Source of the DNA: an alpha proteobacterium SCGC AAA280-B11 | Lineage (GTDB): Bacteria; Pseudomonadota; Alphaproteobacteria; Pelagibacterales; Pelagibacteraceae | Direction: 5' to 3' | Assembly (NCBI GenBank): GCA_000371745.1 | Contig: AQUH01000008.1 | Span: 1-35,544 of the forward strand | DNA length: 35,544 bases | In this document: positions 1 through 10,687 of the stretch, one piece after another | Numbering within the stretch: position 1 is the first letter of the stretch | How the letters are laid out: each line of letters opens with the position of its first letter | Position numbers and translations under genes: made by a program | The notes under the pieces: generated by a model | What the model saw: only the letters and a program-made list of their open reading frames with translations | Database searches by the model: none | Told to the model about the DNA's origin: nothing

Positions 1-1788
1 CCTCAGCCTATCAGGTCCAACGTATGAACCCTTTTGAGCAACGTGGTTTCCTAAGGTTCTTCTTAAAGCCTCATGAAGCAAGTGTGTTGCCGAGTGGTAG
101 GCCCTTATATTCTGCCTTTTAGTTGTATCAATTTTAAGTTCCGCCTGATCTCCTTTTTTAACTTCTCCTGACAAAATTTTTCCATAATGAATATAAAAAT
201 CACCAAACATTTTTTTTGTATCTGTTACTTCAAATTTAAAATTATTATTATAAATATAACCTTTGTCTCCTACTTGACCTCCAGACTCGCCATAAAATGT
301 TGTTTGATTTAAAATGATTGCTACTTCAGAATTTTCTTTTGAATTGTTAACTTCTTTATCTTTATCAACTATTGACAAAATAACTCCTTGAGAAGTATCT
401 GAATTGTATCCTAAAAACTCAGTTGAGCCATATTTTTCTTTAAGTTCAAACCATATTTTTGATGTTTTATCAGACCCAGATCCCCTCCATGACGCTCGTG
501 CAATTTTCTTACTTTCTAACATTAAATTATTAAATTGATCTTCATCAACTGAAATTTTTTTATCTTTAAGAAAATCCTGTGTAAGATCTAATGGAAATCC
601 ATATGTATCGTATAATTTGAAAGCAATTTCTCCTGAAAGTATATTTTTTTTTATACTAGTAATCTCGGTATTTAAAATCTTCATTCCAGTTTTAAGCATT
701 AAAGAAAACCTTTCTTCTTCTAATTTTAAATTTTCAGTTATTAAAGAATTTGCTCTTTTAAGTTCTGGATATTCAGAACTCATTTCTGAAATAAGCGTTG
801 GTAATATTTTATAAAGAATTGGTAAATCAGAACCTAAAGTAAAAGCATGTCTCATCGCTCTGCGCATTATTCTTCTTAGAACATACCCCCTGCCCTCATT
901 TGAAGGTAACACTCCATCTGCTATTAAAAAAGCAGTTGCTCTAATATGATCTCCAATAACTCTGTAGCTAGGTAGGTTGTTGTCTGAAATTTTAACATTA
1001 ATAAAATTTTCTGCCGCTTTTATAATATTTTTAAATAAATCTATCTGATAATTGTCATGAGTACCCTGTAGTACTGCTGCAATTCTTTCTAGACCCATTC
1101 CTGTGTCTACTGAAGGTTTTGGTAAATTTATTCTTTTATCTTTAGAAACTTGTTCAAATTGCATGAACACTAAATTCCAAATTTCTACAAATCTATTTCC
1201 GTCTTGATTTGGTGAGCCAGGAGGTCCGCCTTTAAGATGATCGCCATGATCATAAAAGATTTCTGAGCAAGGGCCGCAGGGTCCTGTGTCACCCATTGAC
1301 CAGAAGTTATCATTTGTTTTAATTCTTATAATTTTACTATCATGCAAACCTGATATTTTTTTCCAAAGGTTAAATGCCTCATCATCATTATGAAAAACCG
1401 TTACTGTTAGCCTTTCTTTTGATATCTCATAATCTTTAGTAATTAATTCCCAGGCATATTGTATTGCGGATTCTTTAAAATAATCTCCAAAAGAAAAATT
1501 TCCTAGCATCTCAAAAAAAGTATGATGCCTTGGTGTGTAACCAACATTTTCTAAATCATTATGTTTTCCCCCCGCTCTTACACATTTTTGTGAGGTAGTT
1601 GCTCTTTTAAAGGGCAACTTTTCTAAACCTGTAAAAACATTTTTAAATTGAACCATTCCTGAATTGGTAAACATTAATGTTGGATCGTTTTGAGGAACCA
1701 AGGGGCTAGAATCTACAACCTGATGAGAGTTTTTTGAGAAGAATCCCTTAAATGCACTTCTGCATTCAGTAAGTGTTTTTGTGCCCAT
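1..1788 (-). CDS. alaS: Alanyl-tRNA synthetase, C-terminally truncated by the window edge
   Basis: Reverse frame from ATG at 1788 reads [54 protein letters not shown]..., then ...[32 protein letters not shown] at the window edge; these are class II AlaRS hallmarks. Absent from the ORF track because no stop lies in the window. Confidence 0.95.
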   Translation of the reverse strand, partial: MGTKTLTECRSAFKGFFSKNSHQVVDSSPLVPQNDPTLMFTNSGMVQFKNVFTGLEKLPFKRATTSQKCVRAGGKHNDLENVGYTPRHHTFFEMLGNFSFGDYFKESAIQYAWELITKDYEISKERLTVTVFHNDDEAFNLWKKISGLHDSKIIRIKTNDNFWSMGDTGPCGPCSEIFYDHGDHLKGGPPGSPNQDGNRFVEIWNLVFMQFEQVSKDKRINLPKPSVDTGMGLERIAAVLQGTHDNYQIDLFKNIIKAAENFINVKISDNNLPSYRVIGDHIRATAFLIADGVLPSNEGRGYVLRRIMRRAMRHAFTLGSDLPILYKILPTLISEMSSEYPELKRANSLITENLKLEEERFSLMLKTGMKILNTEITSIKKNILSGEIAFKLYDTYGFPLDLTQDFLKDKKISVDEDQFNNLMLESKKIARASWRGSGSDKTSKIWFELKEKYGSTEFLGYNSDTSQGVILSIVDKDKEVNNSKENSEVAIILNQTTFYGESGGQVGDKGYIYNNNFKFEVTDTKKMFGDFYIHYGKILSGEVKKGDQAELKIDTTKRQNIRAYHSATHLLHEALRRTLGNHVAQKGSYVGPDRLR

Positions 1789-1828
1789 TACTTATAGATA
1801 CAACTTTTTTTATATATGTCTAGAATGG

Positions 1829-1854
1829 TTAAGGCGCCTTTAAAGGCGCCTTAA
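1829..1854. repeat. 26-bp perfect palindrome TTAAGGCGCCTTTAAAGGCGCCTTAA in the recA/alaS intergenic region (hairpin/possible terminator)
   Basis: Read directly; self-complementary along its whole length, GC-rich core in AT-rich context, about 35 nt downstream of the recA stop. Confidence 0.75.
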
Positions 1855-1888
1855 ATTAACGTATTGGGAATATTATAATTTATTAAGC

Positions 1889-2987
1889 TTATTTTTCTTC
1901 AGGAGTATTATCTTCTTTTTCTTCCTCTACTGAATGGTCGCTTAATTTTTCTGAAATTATTTTAGCGTTTGTTCTAACTGCCATTTCAATTTCAGCTGCA
2001 ATTTTTGGATTTAGCTTAAGGTATTGTCTAGCATTATCTCTACCTTGACCTATTTTTTCACCTTTGTAAGCATACCAGGCACCTGATTTTTCAATGATAT
2101 TTGCCTTGGCAGCAAGGTCAACTAGCTCACCCATTTTACTAATGCCTTCTCCGTACATAATGTCGAACTCAATAACTTTGAATGGTGGTGCTACTTTATT
2201 TTTTACAACCTTTACTCTTGTTTGATTTCCTATTATCTCTTCTTTATCTTTAATAGCTCCTATTCTTCTAATATCTAATCTAACAGATGAATAAAATTTA
2301 AGAGCATTTCCTCCGGCTGTAGTTTCCGGGCTACCAAACATAACTCCTATTTTCATTCTTATTTGATTTATAAAAATAATCATAGTGTTTGTTTTAGAAA
2401 CTGATCCAGTTAATTTTCTTAAAGCCTGGCTCATAAGTCTCGCTTGTAATCCCATATGATGATCTCCCATTTCGCCTTCTAACTCTGCTCTTGGGGTTAA
2501 AGCTGCTACAGAATCCACAACTAAAACAGATATAGATCCAGATCTTACCAAAGTGTCAGCGATCTCAAGTGCTTGCTCGCCTGTATCAGGTTGTGAGATT
2601 AATAATTCAGTTGTATTAACTCCTAATTTTTTTGCGTAAACAGGATCAAGAGCATGTTCGGCATCAATAAATGCACAAATTCCCCCCTTTTTTTTGGGCT
2701 TCTGCGATAACTTGTAATGACAACGTTGTTTTACCTGATGACTCTGGCCCATAAATTTCTATAATTCTACTTTTTGGAAGACCTCCAATACCAAGTGCAA
2801 GATCCAACCCTAAAGATCCCGTCGATATAGACTCTATATCAAGAACTCGAGACTGTCCTAATCTCATTACAGAACCTTTTCCGTAATTCTGATCTATTTG
2901 ACTTATCGCAGCATCTAATGCTTTTTGCTTTTCTTTTTTATCTTCAGTTTTTTCTGTATTAACAACTTTAAGAGTGTTTTTTGTCAT
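1889..2987 (-). CDS. recA: Recombinase RecA, interrupted by a +1 frameshift in a homopolymer at about 2682-2695
   Basis: ORFs 2664..2987 and 1889..2752 (-) are the N- and C-terminal parts of Rec[24 protein letters not shown] | [22 protein letters not shown]. Coding strand has A8G6 at the break; one base fewer restores [20 protein letters not shown]. Confidence 0.95.
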
Positions 2988-3098
2988 TTTATTCCTTTTT
3001 AATTAGTTTTTTTTATAACGACTCAATAAAACTAATGTACACATTTTGTTCTTTTATTCAATTATATTGATAAGTAACTGAAATATATGTATTTTTTG

Positions 3099-4448
3099 CT
3101 AAAATATATGTCTTATCCAGCTGCTTTTTGAATATCCATCAGCATCATACAATTTACCTTCTAAAGACAAATTCTTAGCAGTTAAAATTCCAACTGAAGC
3201 TAATAATTTAAATTGAGTAATAATTCTTTCTTTGTCAGCAGTTGCAAAATTTATTCTAGAATCTAGAAGCGCTGCTCGTGATGTAATTACTTCTAAACTT
3301 GATCTTGATCCAGATTCATATTCTTGAGAAATTCCTTCATAAGCTATTTCTGATGCTTTAACTCTTAATTTTGATAACTCAAAATTACTTAATGCTAACT
3401 TGTAACTAGACCATGCTGCATATGCATCTTTATCAACTGTATTTTTTGCAGTTTGTAAATCCAGATCGGCTCCATCTAATAAAGCTCTTTTTTGTGAAAT
3501 AACTGAAGTTTGTTTTCCTCCTTGATAAAGAGGAATTGACGCTTGTGCTTTTGCTACTTGCTGTTTTGTTTTATCAAGAGATGTTGTGTAACCATCATAA
3601 TCTGTAATATTATAAGAAAGACTAAAAGTGGGAGAAAGTTCAGCAACAGATGACTTATAATCACTTTCGGCTTTTTTAAGAGAAAACTCCGCAATTTTTA
3701 AAATAGGATTATCTTTTTGCAAATAATTAACCGTCTCCTCTAAAGATTTAGGTAAGTTTAAAGTTAAGTTATCAACTTCTTTTAAGTCTACAGGTTCGTA
3801 ACCTATTGTATTCTTAAAACTTTTTTTAATAATTAAAAAATCATTTTCAGCACTTAATAAATAAGATTGAACTGCTGCAAGTGCACTTTCGGACTGAGCT
3901 AAATCAGCTATAGTAATAATTCCTCTATCTAATCTACTTTTATCTAACTCAACTTGTTTTTCTGATAAATTTAAAATATCTTTAAAGATATCTACTTTAT
4001 TTTGAGCTAATAAAGTTCCTAAATAAGCATCTGCAGACTCTAGCAAAACATCCTGTTCAATTTTTTGTAAATTATATCTAGCTATTTGAACTGAGCTTTT
4101 TTCTCTTTCATAATTATACATGTCATTAAAATTAAATATCTTTTGCTCTATAGTAAGAGATTTTCCTGTTGTCTGTGTATTAGTTGATGAAGAGCTTGCT
4201 CCAGATGCCGTTGTGACTCCTTGATTGTCAGTATCACTTTTGTAGGCAGAAATAGTTATAGTTGGCTTAAAAGCACTAGAAGCTTGAACTAAATTTTCAT
4301 CGACCGCTTTGGCTCTTTCTCGTTCAGCGTTTAATTTTGGATTCTTTAAATAAGCAGAACTTAGAGATTTAACAATGTTTTCTTCAGCATAAACATTTTT
4401 GCTTAATAAAAAAAAAATTAAAAATAAAAATTTTATAAAAATAGGCAT
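3099..4448 (-). CDS. tolC: TolC-family outer membrane efflux protein
   Basis: 449 aa, signal peptide-like N-terminus, OEP-type heptad repeats (AYLKNPKLNAERERAKAVDENLVQASSAFKPTITIS...; IPLYQGGKQTS). Confidence 0.85.
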   Translation of the reverse strand: MPIFIKFLFLIFFLLSKNVYAEENIVKSLSSAYLKNPKLNAERERAKAVDENLVQASSAFKPTITISAYKSDTDNQGVTTASGASSSSTNTQTTGKSLTIEQKIFNFNDMYNYEREKSSVQIARYNLQKIEQDVLLESADAYLGTLLAQNKVDIFKDILNLSEKQVELDKSRLDRGIITIADLAQSESALAAVQSYLLSAENDFLIIKKSFKNTIGYEPVDLKEVDNLTLNLPKSLEETVNYLQKDNPILKIAEFSLKKAESDYKSSVAELSPTFSLSYNITDYDGYTTSLDKTKQQVAKAQASIPLYQGGKQTSVISQKRALLDGADLDLQTAKNTVDKDAYAAWSSYKLALSNFELSKLRVKASEIAYEGISQEYESGSRSSLEVITSRAALLDSRINFATADKERIITQFKLLASVGILTAKNLSLEGKLYDADGYSKSSWIRHIF

Positions 4449-5351
4449 TAATTTAATATAATTTTTTTAGGTTGATGATTTGGTTTAATAGGGATGATTA
4501 TATCAGCAAATTTAGGCATATCTATGAGCATTTTTTTAGTTATCCGCTCATAAAACATTATAAATCTTTTTATTTGATTAACCGTCATTATTTTAAGCTT
4601 ACTAGATCTTTTTTGCATTGAATATTTTATCTTATTTTCTTGCAAGGTTCTCCAGACTAAAACTTTTTTAAAATTAGGGATTTTTAAATAAATCATTAAA
4701 TCAATAAAAGAAAATAGATATTTGTAATCTTTATTTAAATATTTGTTAACTTTTTTTCTCCATTTGCACTTTTTATCTTCTAAGATTTCTAATTTATTAA
4801 TTGGTTTTTTTAAATTTTGAATACTATTTTCAGGTCTAGCGCCAACACACCAGCCTTCTAAAATAAATACATCATTATTATTTTTTATCTTATGCCAAAA
4901 CTTTTTGGAAAAACGATCATCTAATGACTTATCAAATTTTGGAATTAAAAAAGTATTATTATCTTTTTTGATAAAGTGTTTAAAAAAATTAATTAAAAAA
5001 ATTAATATCATGCGTTCCTGGGACACCACGAGTTAAAAATAGTTTGTTAATTTTTTTTGATATTCTAAATCTTTCCTTTTTAGTCTTATAAACATCATCG
5101 ATAGAGACAACAGCTGTTTTTAAATTATATTTTTTTTCTAAAATTAATTTTAAAAATTGTGCAAATGTTGATTTGCCAGAACCCTGAGCTCCTGACAAGC
5201 CTATAATAATCGGTTTATTTAAATTTATTTTTCTTAGAAAAATAATTTCTGCTAATTTTAAGTATATATTTTTAAAAATTTTACTTAAGTTTTCTTTTAT
5301 AAAAAGTTTTTTTTTTAATTTATTAAATTCAAAAATTAATTCTTGATTCAT
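4448..5351 (-). CDS. D-glycerate 3-kinase-like P-loop kinase, split by a homopolymer frameshift near 4995-5001
   Basis: N part IIGLSGAQGSGKSTFAQFL (Walker A) ... TRGVPGTHDINF; C part ...LIPKFDKSLDDRF...VFILEGWCVGARP. One fewer T in the coding-strand T7 run gives continuous RGVPGTHDINFLINFFKHFIKKDNNTFLIPKFDKSLDDR. Confidence 0.8.
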
Positions 5352-5363
5352 TATTAGCCAACT

Positions 5364-5960
5364 TTAGTTTTTCAAAGATTCTTCTAAAAAACTTAATCTA
5401 TCTTGACCCCAAAACATTTCATTCTTATAAATATAAGTAGGAACACCAAATACATTTAGATTGATTGCTTCTTGAGTGTTATCTTCATAAATCTTTTTAA
5501 TTCTTTCAGACAATGCTAATTTTTTTAAGTCATCAAAATTAATTTTTAAATCATCTGCTATTAACCTCATTGTATCCAAATTGGAAATATCGCTTTCTTT
5601 AGACCAAATATGCTCTAATACTTTAAATCCAAAATCCATTTTTTTTCCCATTTCAATACTTGCTATAAGAAAATATGCTGGAGTATGAGGATCTTTAGGA
5701 GGCCAAAATTTTGGTTTTTTATTAAAGTTAATATTAAGATGCGACGTCCATCTATCTAATTCTACGTTTCGATAAAGTTGACGAGAAATATGTCTTTGTG
5801 GCACAGGAACTCCTCCTGTAGCTGGAAAAACTTTTTCTACTAAATTAACGGGCTTTTCTATTATTTCTGCTGAGTATTTTTTAGAAATTTCTAATAATTT
5901 TTTAGTTCCCAAATAAGAATAAGGAGATACAACGCTATAAAAATATAAAATTTTTTTCAT
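5364..5960 (-). CDS. 2-hydroxychromene-2-carboxylate isomerase-like / DsbA-family thioredoxin-fold protein
   Basis: 198 aa; YFYSVVSPYSYLGTKKL N-terminus and C-terminal LNVFGVPTYIYKNEMFWGQDRLSFLEESL typical of the HCCA isomerase family. Confidence 0.8.
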   Translation of the reverse strand: MKKILYFYSVVSPYSYLGTKKLLEISKKYSAEIIEKPVNLVEKVFPATGGVPVPQRHISRQLYRNVELDRWTSHLNINFNKKPKFWPPKDPHTPAYFLIASIEMGKKMDFGFKVLEHIWSKESDISNLDTMRLIADDLKINFDDLKKLALSERIKKIYEDNTQEAINLNVFGVPTYIYKNEMFWGQDRLSFLEESLKN

Positions 5961-6002
5961 CTATAACTGTATAAACTATTTAAATAAAAACCTGTAGTTC
6001 TT

Positions 6003-6629
6003 ATGATCGAATTGTTTTATTACCCAACACCAAACGGAAGGAAGATCTCTATTCTACTAGAAGAATTAGAGTTGGAATATAAATTAACAAGAATTGATAT
6101 TACAAAAAATGAGCAATTTTTTGATAAATTTTCAAAAATCAGTCCTTTAAATAAAATACCTCTAATTATTGATAACGAAGAAATTGTTTTCGAATCTGGT
6201 GCGATATTAATTTATTTAGCAAAAAAAAAAAATTTTAAATTTTATCCAACACAATATGAAAAATATATTAATGAATGGCTTATGGTTCAAGTTAGCTTTG
6301 TAGGTCCCATGCTAGGACAACTTCATTTTTTTCATAAATTTAATAAAGGCAAGAGTGAATTCGCTGAAAATAGATTTTTAGATCTTGCAAAAAAAATATA
6401 CGAATATCTAGATAGGCAACTTGCTAAAAATAAATATTTAGCTTGTAATGAATATACTATTGCAGACATTGCTACATTTCCTTGGTTGTGCCGACACGAA
6501 TGGCATGATGTAGGAATTAAAAAATATAAAAACTTATCGAGATGGTATGAAGATATTTCTAAAAGAAAAGCTGTTATTAAAGGTTATGATCCTGAAAATT
6601 TAGGAGAAAAAATACCATTAATTTCTTAG
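6003..6629 (+). CDS. Glutathione S-transferase family protein
   Basis: 208 aa; YYPTPNGRKISILLEELELEYKL...SPLNKIPLIIDNEEIVFESGAILIYLAKK; C-terminal YTIADIATFPW. Confidence 0.9.
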   Translation: MIELFYYPTPNGRKISILLEELELEYKLTRIDITKNEQFFDKFSKISPLNKIPLIIDNEEIVFESGAILIYLAKKKNFKFYPTQYEKYINEWLMVQVSFVGPMLGQLHFFHKFNKGKSEFAENRFLDLAKKIYEYLDRQLAKNKYLACNEYTIADIATFPWLCRHEWHDVGIKKYKNLSRWYEDISKRKAVIKGYDPENLGEKIPLIS

Positions 6630-7042
6630 CTATCGGCGAAAATTTTTTCTTCTCGCTCGTGTCTTTCTTGAGCTTCAACAGTTAAAGTTGCAATTGGTCT
6701 GGCCATAAGTCTCTTTAATCCGATTTCCTCTCCTGTCTCTTCACAATAACCATAAGTATCATCTTTAATTTTTTTTACAGCTTTATCTATCTTAGAAATA
6801 AGTTTTTTATTTCTATTTACTGTTCTCATCTCTATAGCTTTTCCCGTTTGAGAAGTTGCTTGATCTACAACATCAGCAGATGTGTCGTTGTCATCTAATT
6901 CATTAAAAAGTATTTTATCATTCTGAAGAGTTAATTCTTTTTTCCAATCCTCAAGAACTCTTCTAAAATACTCTTTATGTTTTGCGCACATGTACTTTTC
7001 TTTAGCGCTAGGTGTATAGTTCTTTGGTAACTTTGTAGCCAT
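6626..7042 (-). CDS. dksA: RNA polymerase-binding transcription factor DksA
   Basis: 138 aa; DTSADVVDQATSQTGKAIEMRTVNRNKKLISKID...DDTYGYCEETGEEIGLKRLMARPIATLTVEAQERHE. Confidence 0.9.
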   Translation of the reverse strand: MATKLPKNYTPSAKEKYMCAKHKEYFRRVLEDWKKELTLQNDKILFNELDDNDTSADVVDQATSQTGKAIEMRTVNRNKKLISKIDKAVKKIKDDTYGYCEETGEEIGLKRLMARPIATLTVEAQERHEREEKIFADS

Positions 7043-7074
7043 TAGGATGGGGCAATATAAGAGCCTTTTTTATA

Positions 7075-8484
7075 GTGTCAAGTTGCATTGAATCAATTAA
7101 ATCATCATTAATGATACAACCTAGTAAAGAAAAAAAAATTTTTTATCTTTTATGTCTTTATCATCTGATTCTTTGGACGATAGTACCTTATTTATCGAAT
7201 AAGAATTTACCACTAGATATTATTGAAGCGTTGGCTTGGGGGCAAGATTTTGATCTAGGTTATAATAAACATCCACCATTAAGTGCTTGGATACCTGGTC
7301 TGCTTTTTAAAATCTTTGCTAATAAAGATTGGATTTATTATTTATTAAGCCAGGTATTTATTGTTATTTCTTTTGTATTTTTATGGAAAGTTTCATCAAT
7401 TTTCTTAAAGAATAGGACTGAAATACTTTTATCGGTTATTTCTTTAGAGGGTATTGCTTTTTTTAGTTTTGAAACCCCTCAATTTAACGTGAACATTTGT
7501 CAGATACCTTTATGGATAATTACAATATATTTTTTTTGGAAGTGCACAAAAAATAATAAAATTACTGATTGGATTTTTTTAGGTATATTTTCTGCGCTAG
7601 GATTTTTAACAAAATATATATTTGCATATTTATTATTATCATTATTTGCTTATTTAATTTTTATTTTTTTTAAGAAAAAGAAATTTAATTTTAATTGTTT
7701 GTATGCATTATTAATTTTTATTTTATTAATAACTCCACATTTGCAATGGTTAAAACAGAACGATTTTGTAACTATTCAATACGCACTTAAAAGAGGAGGT
7801 TTAAATGATTTTAATATCTACAATCATTTATTAAATCCCGTTAAATTTATAATAAGTCAATTAACAATACTATTACCATTTTTATTATTAATTTATTCGC
7901 TCGTAAAAAGATTAAAATCAAAATTTTTTTTAAAGGATGAAAAATTTATTTTTTTAATATTCACTTTTTTACTGCCATTTATATTAATTTTAATAACTAC
8001 GCTTATTACAGGATCTAAAATAAAAACTATGTGGATGATCCCGTTTTATTCTATGATTGGGATATTCTTTATATATCTATTTCAAAATCAAATTAATTTA
8101 AAAAAAATAAGAAATTTTAATGTATTGTTAATTATATTTTTAATTTTATCTCCGACTTTATACTCTCTAAGATCAATATATTTTGACAGCAGAACTAGAT
8201 ATGAAGGAAAAAAAATAGCAGCTCAAATTGAGAAAGAATGGAAGCTAGTATCTAGAAATAACATTTCTAATGTAGGATTCTCAGAATGGTACGCTGGAAA
8301 TTTATCTTATCATTTAAGTAATAGACCGAAGGTTTTTTTAGATGAAAAAGATGATTTTTATAAAAAAACAGCTGTTATTATTTCAAAAGATATTGGACCA
8401 AACTTATGTAATAAGAAAAATATTAATATTAAAAATATTATGTATAAAAAAATAAGCGATCATGATGTATGCTTTATTTTTTAA
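7075..8484 (+). CDS. Glycosyltransferase family 39 (ArnT/PMT-like) membrane protein
   Basis: 469 aa multi-TM; N-terminal luminal motif ...EALAWGQDFDLGYNKHPPLSAWIPGLLFKIF typical of GT39/GT83. The ORF-track start may be too early. Confidence 0.75.
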   Translation: MSSCIESIKSSLMIQPSKEKKIFYLLCLYHLILWTIVPYLSNKNLPLDIIEALAWGQDFDLGYNKHPPLSAWIPGLLFKIFANKDWIYYLLSQVFIVISFVFLWKVSSIFLKNRTEILLSVISLEGIAFFSFETPQFNVNICQIPLWIITIYFFWKCTKNNKITDWIFLGIFSALGFLTKYIFAYLLLSLFAYLIFIFFKKKKFNFNCLYALLIFILLITPHLQWLKQNDFVTIQYALKRGGLNDFNIYNHLLNPVKFIISQLTILLPFLLLIYSLVKRLKSKFFLKDEKFIFLIFTFLLPFILILITTLITGSKIKTMWMIPFYSMIGIFFIYLFQNQINLKKIRNFNVLLIIFLILSPTLYSLRSIYFDSRTRYEGKKIAAQIEKEWKLVSRNNISNVGFSEWYAGNLSYHLSNRPKVFLDEKDDFYKKTAVIISKDIGPNLCNKKNINIKNIMYKKISDHDVCFIF

Positions 8485-8488
8485 ATAG

Positions 8489-9325
8489 ATGAAAACTTAT
8501 AGAATATTAATTCCTGTATTTAATGACTGGGAATCTTTATCAACTCTTTTAAGCAATATTGATGGTCTTAAACTTAATGTATTCGGTAATATCAAAATTT
8601 TAGTAATCGATGATTGCTCGACAGAAATATTAAGTAAAAAAATAGAATTTAATTCATTTAATGATGTTGAAATAATAAAAAATGCTAAAAACATTGGACA
8701 TGGAAAAAGTATCGCTAATGGAATCCAATATCTAAGCAATAAAAGTGATTTTGATTACTTAATTGTTATGGATGGTGATGGCGAAGATCGTCCAGAAGAA
8801 ATAAAACAGTTAATATTAAAGTCTATTGCTTTTCCATCATCAACCATTACCGCAAATAGAATTAAACGCTCCGAGGGTATTTTATTTAGATTATTTTATA
8901 TTTTGCATAAAATTTTAACCTTAGTGTTAACAGGTCGCTCAATAAAATTTGGAAATTTTATGTGCATTCCTAAAAAAGAATTAAACTTAATATCATCTAA
9001 CCAAAATCTTTTTGTAAGTTTTTCAGGAACCGTTTCTAAATTTATAAAAGACAAGCAGCAGATACCTTCAATACGAGGAATTAGATATCACGGTCCTACC
9101 AAAATGAGTTTTTTAAAACTTGTTAGACACTCATTGTTGATTATATCTGTTTTTAAATATGAAGTTTTGCTTAGATCGTCATTACTTGTCTTTCTATTCG
9201 GTATTTTTGCTTTTTATTATAATAAAAATATTTTTTTATTACTCATGATCCCTATTGCTGCAATTGATATGTTAATTATTTTTACTACTTTTTATCTATA
9301 CCAAAAAACTCTATTTAACGCCTAG
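8489..9325 (+). CDS. Glycosyltransferase family 2
   Basis: RILIPVFNDWESLSTLL...ILVIDDCST...NIGHGKSIANGI...YLIVMDGDGEDRPEEI; C-terminal TM helices. Confidence 0.85.
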   Translation: MKTYRILIPVFNDWESLSTLLSNIDGLKLNVFGNIKILVIDDCSTEILSKKIEFNSFNDVEIIKNAKNIGHGKSIANGIQYLSNKSDFDYLIVMDGDGEDRPEEIKQLILKSIAFPSSTITANRIKRSEGILFRLFYILHKILTLVLTGRSIKFGNFMCIPKKELNLISSNQNLFVSFSGTVSKFIKDKQQIPSIRGIRYHGPTKMSFLKLVRHSLLIISVFKYEVLLRSSLLVFLFGIFAFYYNKNIFLLLMIPIAAIDMLIIFTTFYLYQKTLFNA

Positions 9326-10330
9326 ACGCTTATGTATCTGCGTTGAAGAAGTGGTGTATTGAAATACAAAATTTTCATTCGGTCTTGCTCGAGAAAAACA
9401 CTCTCTTGCTGCTAAAGCTCCTTCATGAAATCCTGAAAGGATTAACTTAAGCTTTCCTGGATATGTGCAAATGTCACCCACAGCAAAAATACCTTCTTCA
9501 TTTGTTTGAAAATTTTTTGTATTAACTACAATGCATTTATTATCCAGATTCAAACCCCAGTTCGCAATAGGACCTAATTCCATTTTAAGTCCAAAAAAAG
9601 CAATCGCAGAATCTATTTTTAAATTTTCGATTGGATCAGTATTTTTTTGTATATCAACACTTTCTAATTTTTTATCTCCTTTAACTCCTTTGAGTTGATA
9701 AAAAGTTTTAATCTCAATTTTTCCAGATTTTGAAATCTCTTTAATTTTATTTAATGTATGAGGAGCTCCTTTAAAATCATCTCTTCTGTGAATTAAATAA
9801 ACTTTTTTTGCAGTATTTGATAACTCTAAAGTCCAATCTAAAGCAGAATCGCCTCCACCAAATATAGCAATCGTCTGATCTTTGAATTTAGATTTATCTT
9901 TAACTGAATAATAAAAACCTTTTCCCTGAAACTTTTCAATATCTTTAAGATCTAATTTTCTTGGTTCAAAAGAACCAACTCCCCCTGCGATAATAATATT
10001 TGGGGTTTCAAAAATTTGATTATCACTTGTTATAACCTGCCATAATTTATTATTTTTTTTTATTTCATTTACTCTCTGATTAAGATGAAATTGTGCTTTA
10101 AAAGGTTCTATTTGATCTAATAAGTTTTTAATTAAAACTTCGCCAGTGCAATTTGGAATTCCTGGAATATCATAGATTGGTTTATCAGGATAAAGCTCTA
10201 TGCATTGGCCTCCTATTTTATCTAAGTTATCAATAACGTGAGCATTGAGGCCTAAAATACCTAGTTCAAAAATAGAAAATAATCCAACAGGTCCTGCGCC
10301 GATAACAACCGTATCTGTTTTTATAGTCAT
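9311..10330 (-). CDS. Ferredoxin/flavodoxin-NADP+ reductase, thioredoxin reductase-like type
   Basis: 339 aa; DTVVIGAGPVGLFSIFELGILGLNAHVIDNLDKIGGQCIELYPDKPIYDIPG; IFGGGDSALDW; ILSGFHEGALAARECFSRA. Confidence 0.9.
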   Translation of the reverse strand: MTIKTDTVVIGAGPVGLFSIFELGILGLNAHVIDNLDKIGGQCIELYPDKPIYDIPGIPNCTGEVLIKNLLDQIEPFKAQFHLNQRVNEIKKNNKLWQVITSDNQIFETPNIIIAGGVGSFEPRKLDLKDIEKFQGKGFYYSVKDKSKFKDQTIAIFGGGDSALDWTLELSNTAKKVYLIHRRDDFKGAPHTLNKIKEISKSGKIEIKTFYQLKGVKGDKKLESVDIQKNTDPIENLKIDSAIAFFGLKMELGPIANWGLNLDNKCIVVNTKNFQTNEEGIFAVGDICTYPGKLKLILSGFHEGALAARECFSRARPNENFVFQYTTSSTQIHKRLGVK

Positions 10331-10331
10331 A

Positions 10332-10652
10332 TTAACTTTGTTTTTCTGGCATTCTAACTACTATACCATCAAGTTCATCCGTAATCATAAGCTGGCAACT
10401 TAGTCTGCTATTGTTTTTTGGATTTACCACAAAGTCTATCATATCTTGTTCGGATTCTTGAGCCTTTGGTATTTTGTTTATAAATTTTTCATCAACATAA
10501 ACATGACATGTAGCGCATGCACAAGATCCTCCGCAATCCGCATCAATACCAGGAACAGAATTCTTTACTGCCCCTTCCATAATTGAATAACCAACTGGCA
10601 TTTCTATGTGATGCTCTTTTCCGCTGAATTCTATATAAATGATTTTTGGCAT
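10332..10652 (-). CDS. [2Fe-2S] ferredoxin, adrenodoxin type
   Basis: 106 aa; GIDADCGGSCACATCHVYVDEKF...RLSCQLMITDELDGIVVRMPE. Confidence 0.92.
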   Translation of the reverse strand: MPKIIYIEFSGKEHHIEMPVGYSIMEGAVKNSVPGIDADCGGSCACATCHVYVDEKFINKIPKAQESEQDMIDFVVNPKNNSRLSCQLMITDELDGIVVRMPEKQS

Positions 10653-10687
10653 TAAATTAAAACTAAGAGTTATATAACAGTGAATTA

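Noticed and set aside
617-814. 65-aa ORF on the + strand
   Set aside because: Lies entirely antisense to the alaS coding sequence; no recognisable family.
8497-8739. 80-aa ORF on the - strand
   Set aside because: Antisense within the GT2 gene, which has clear family motifs.
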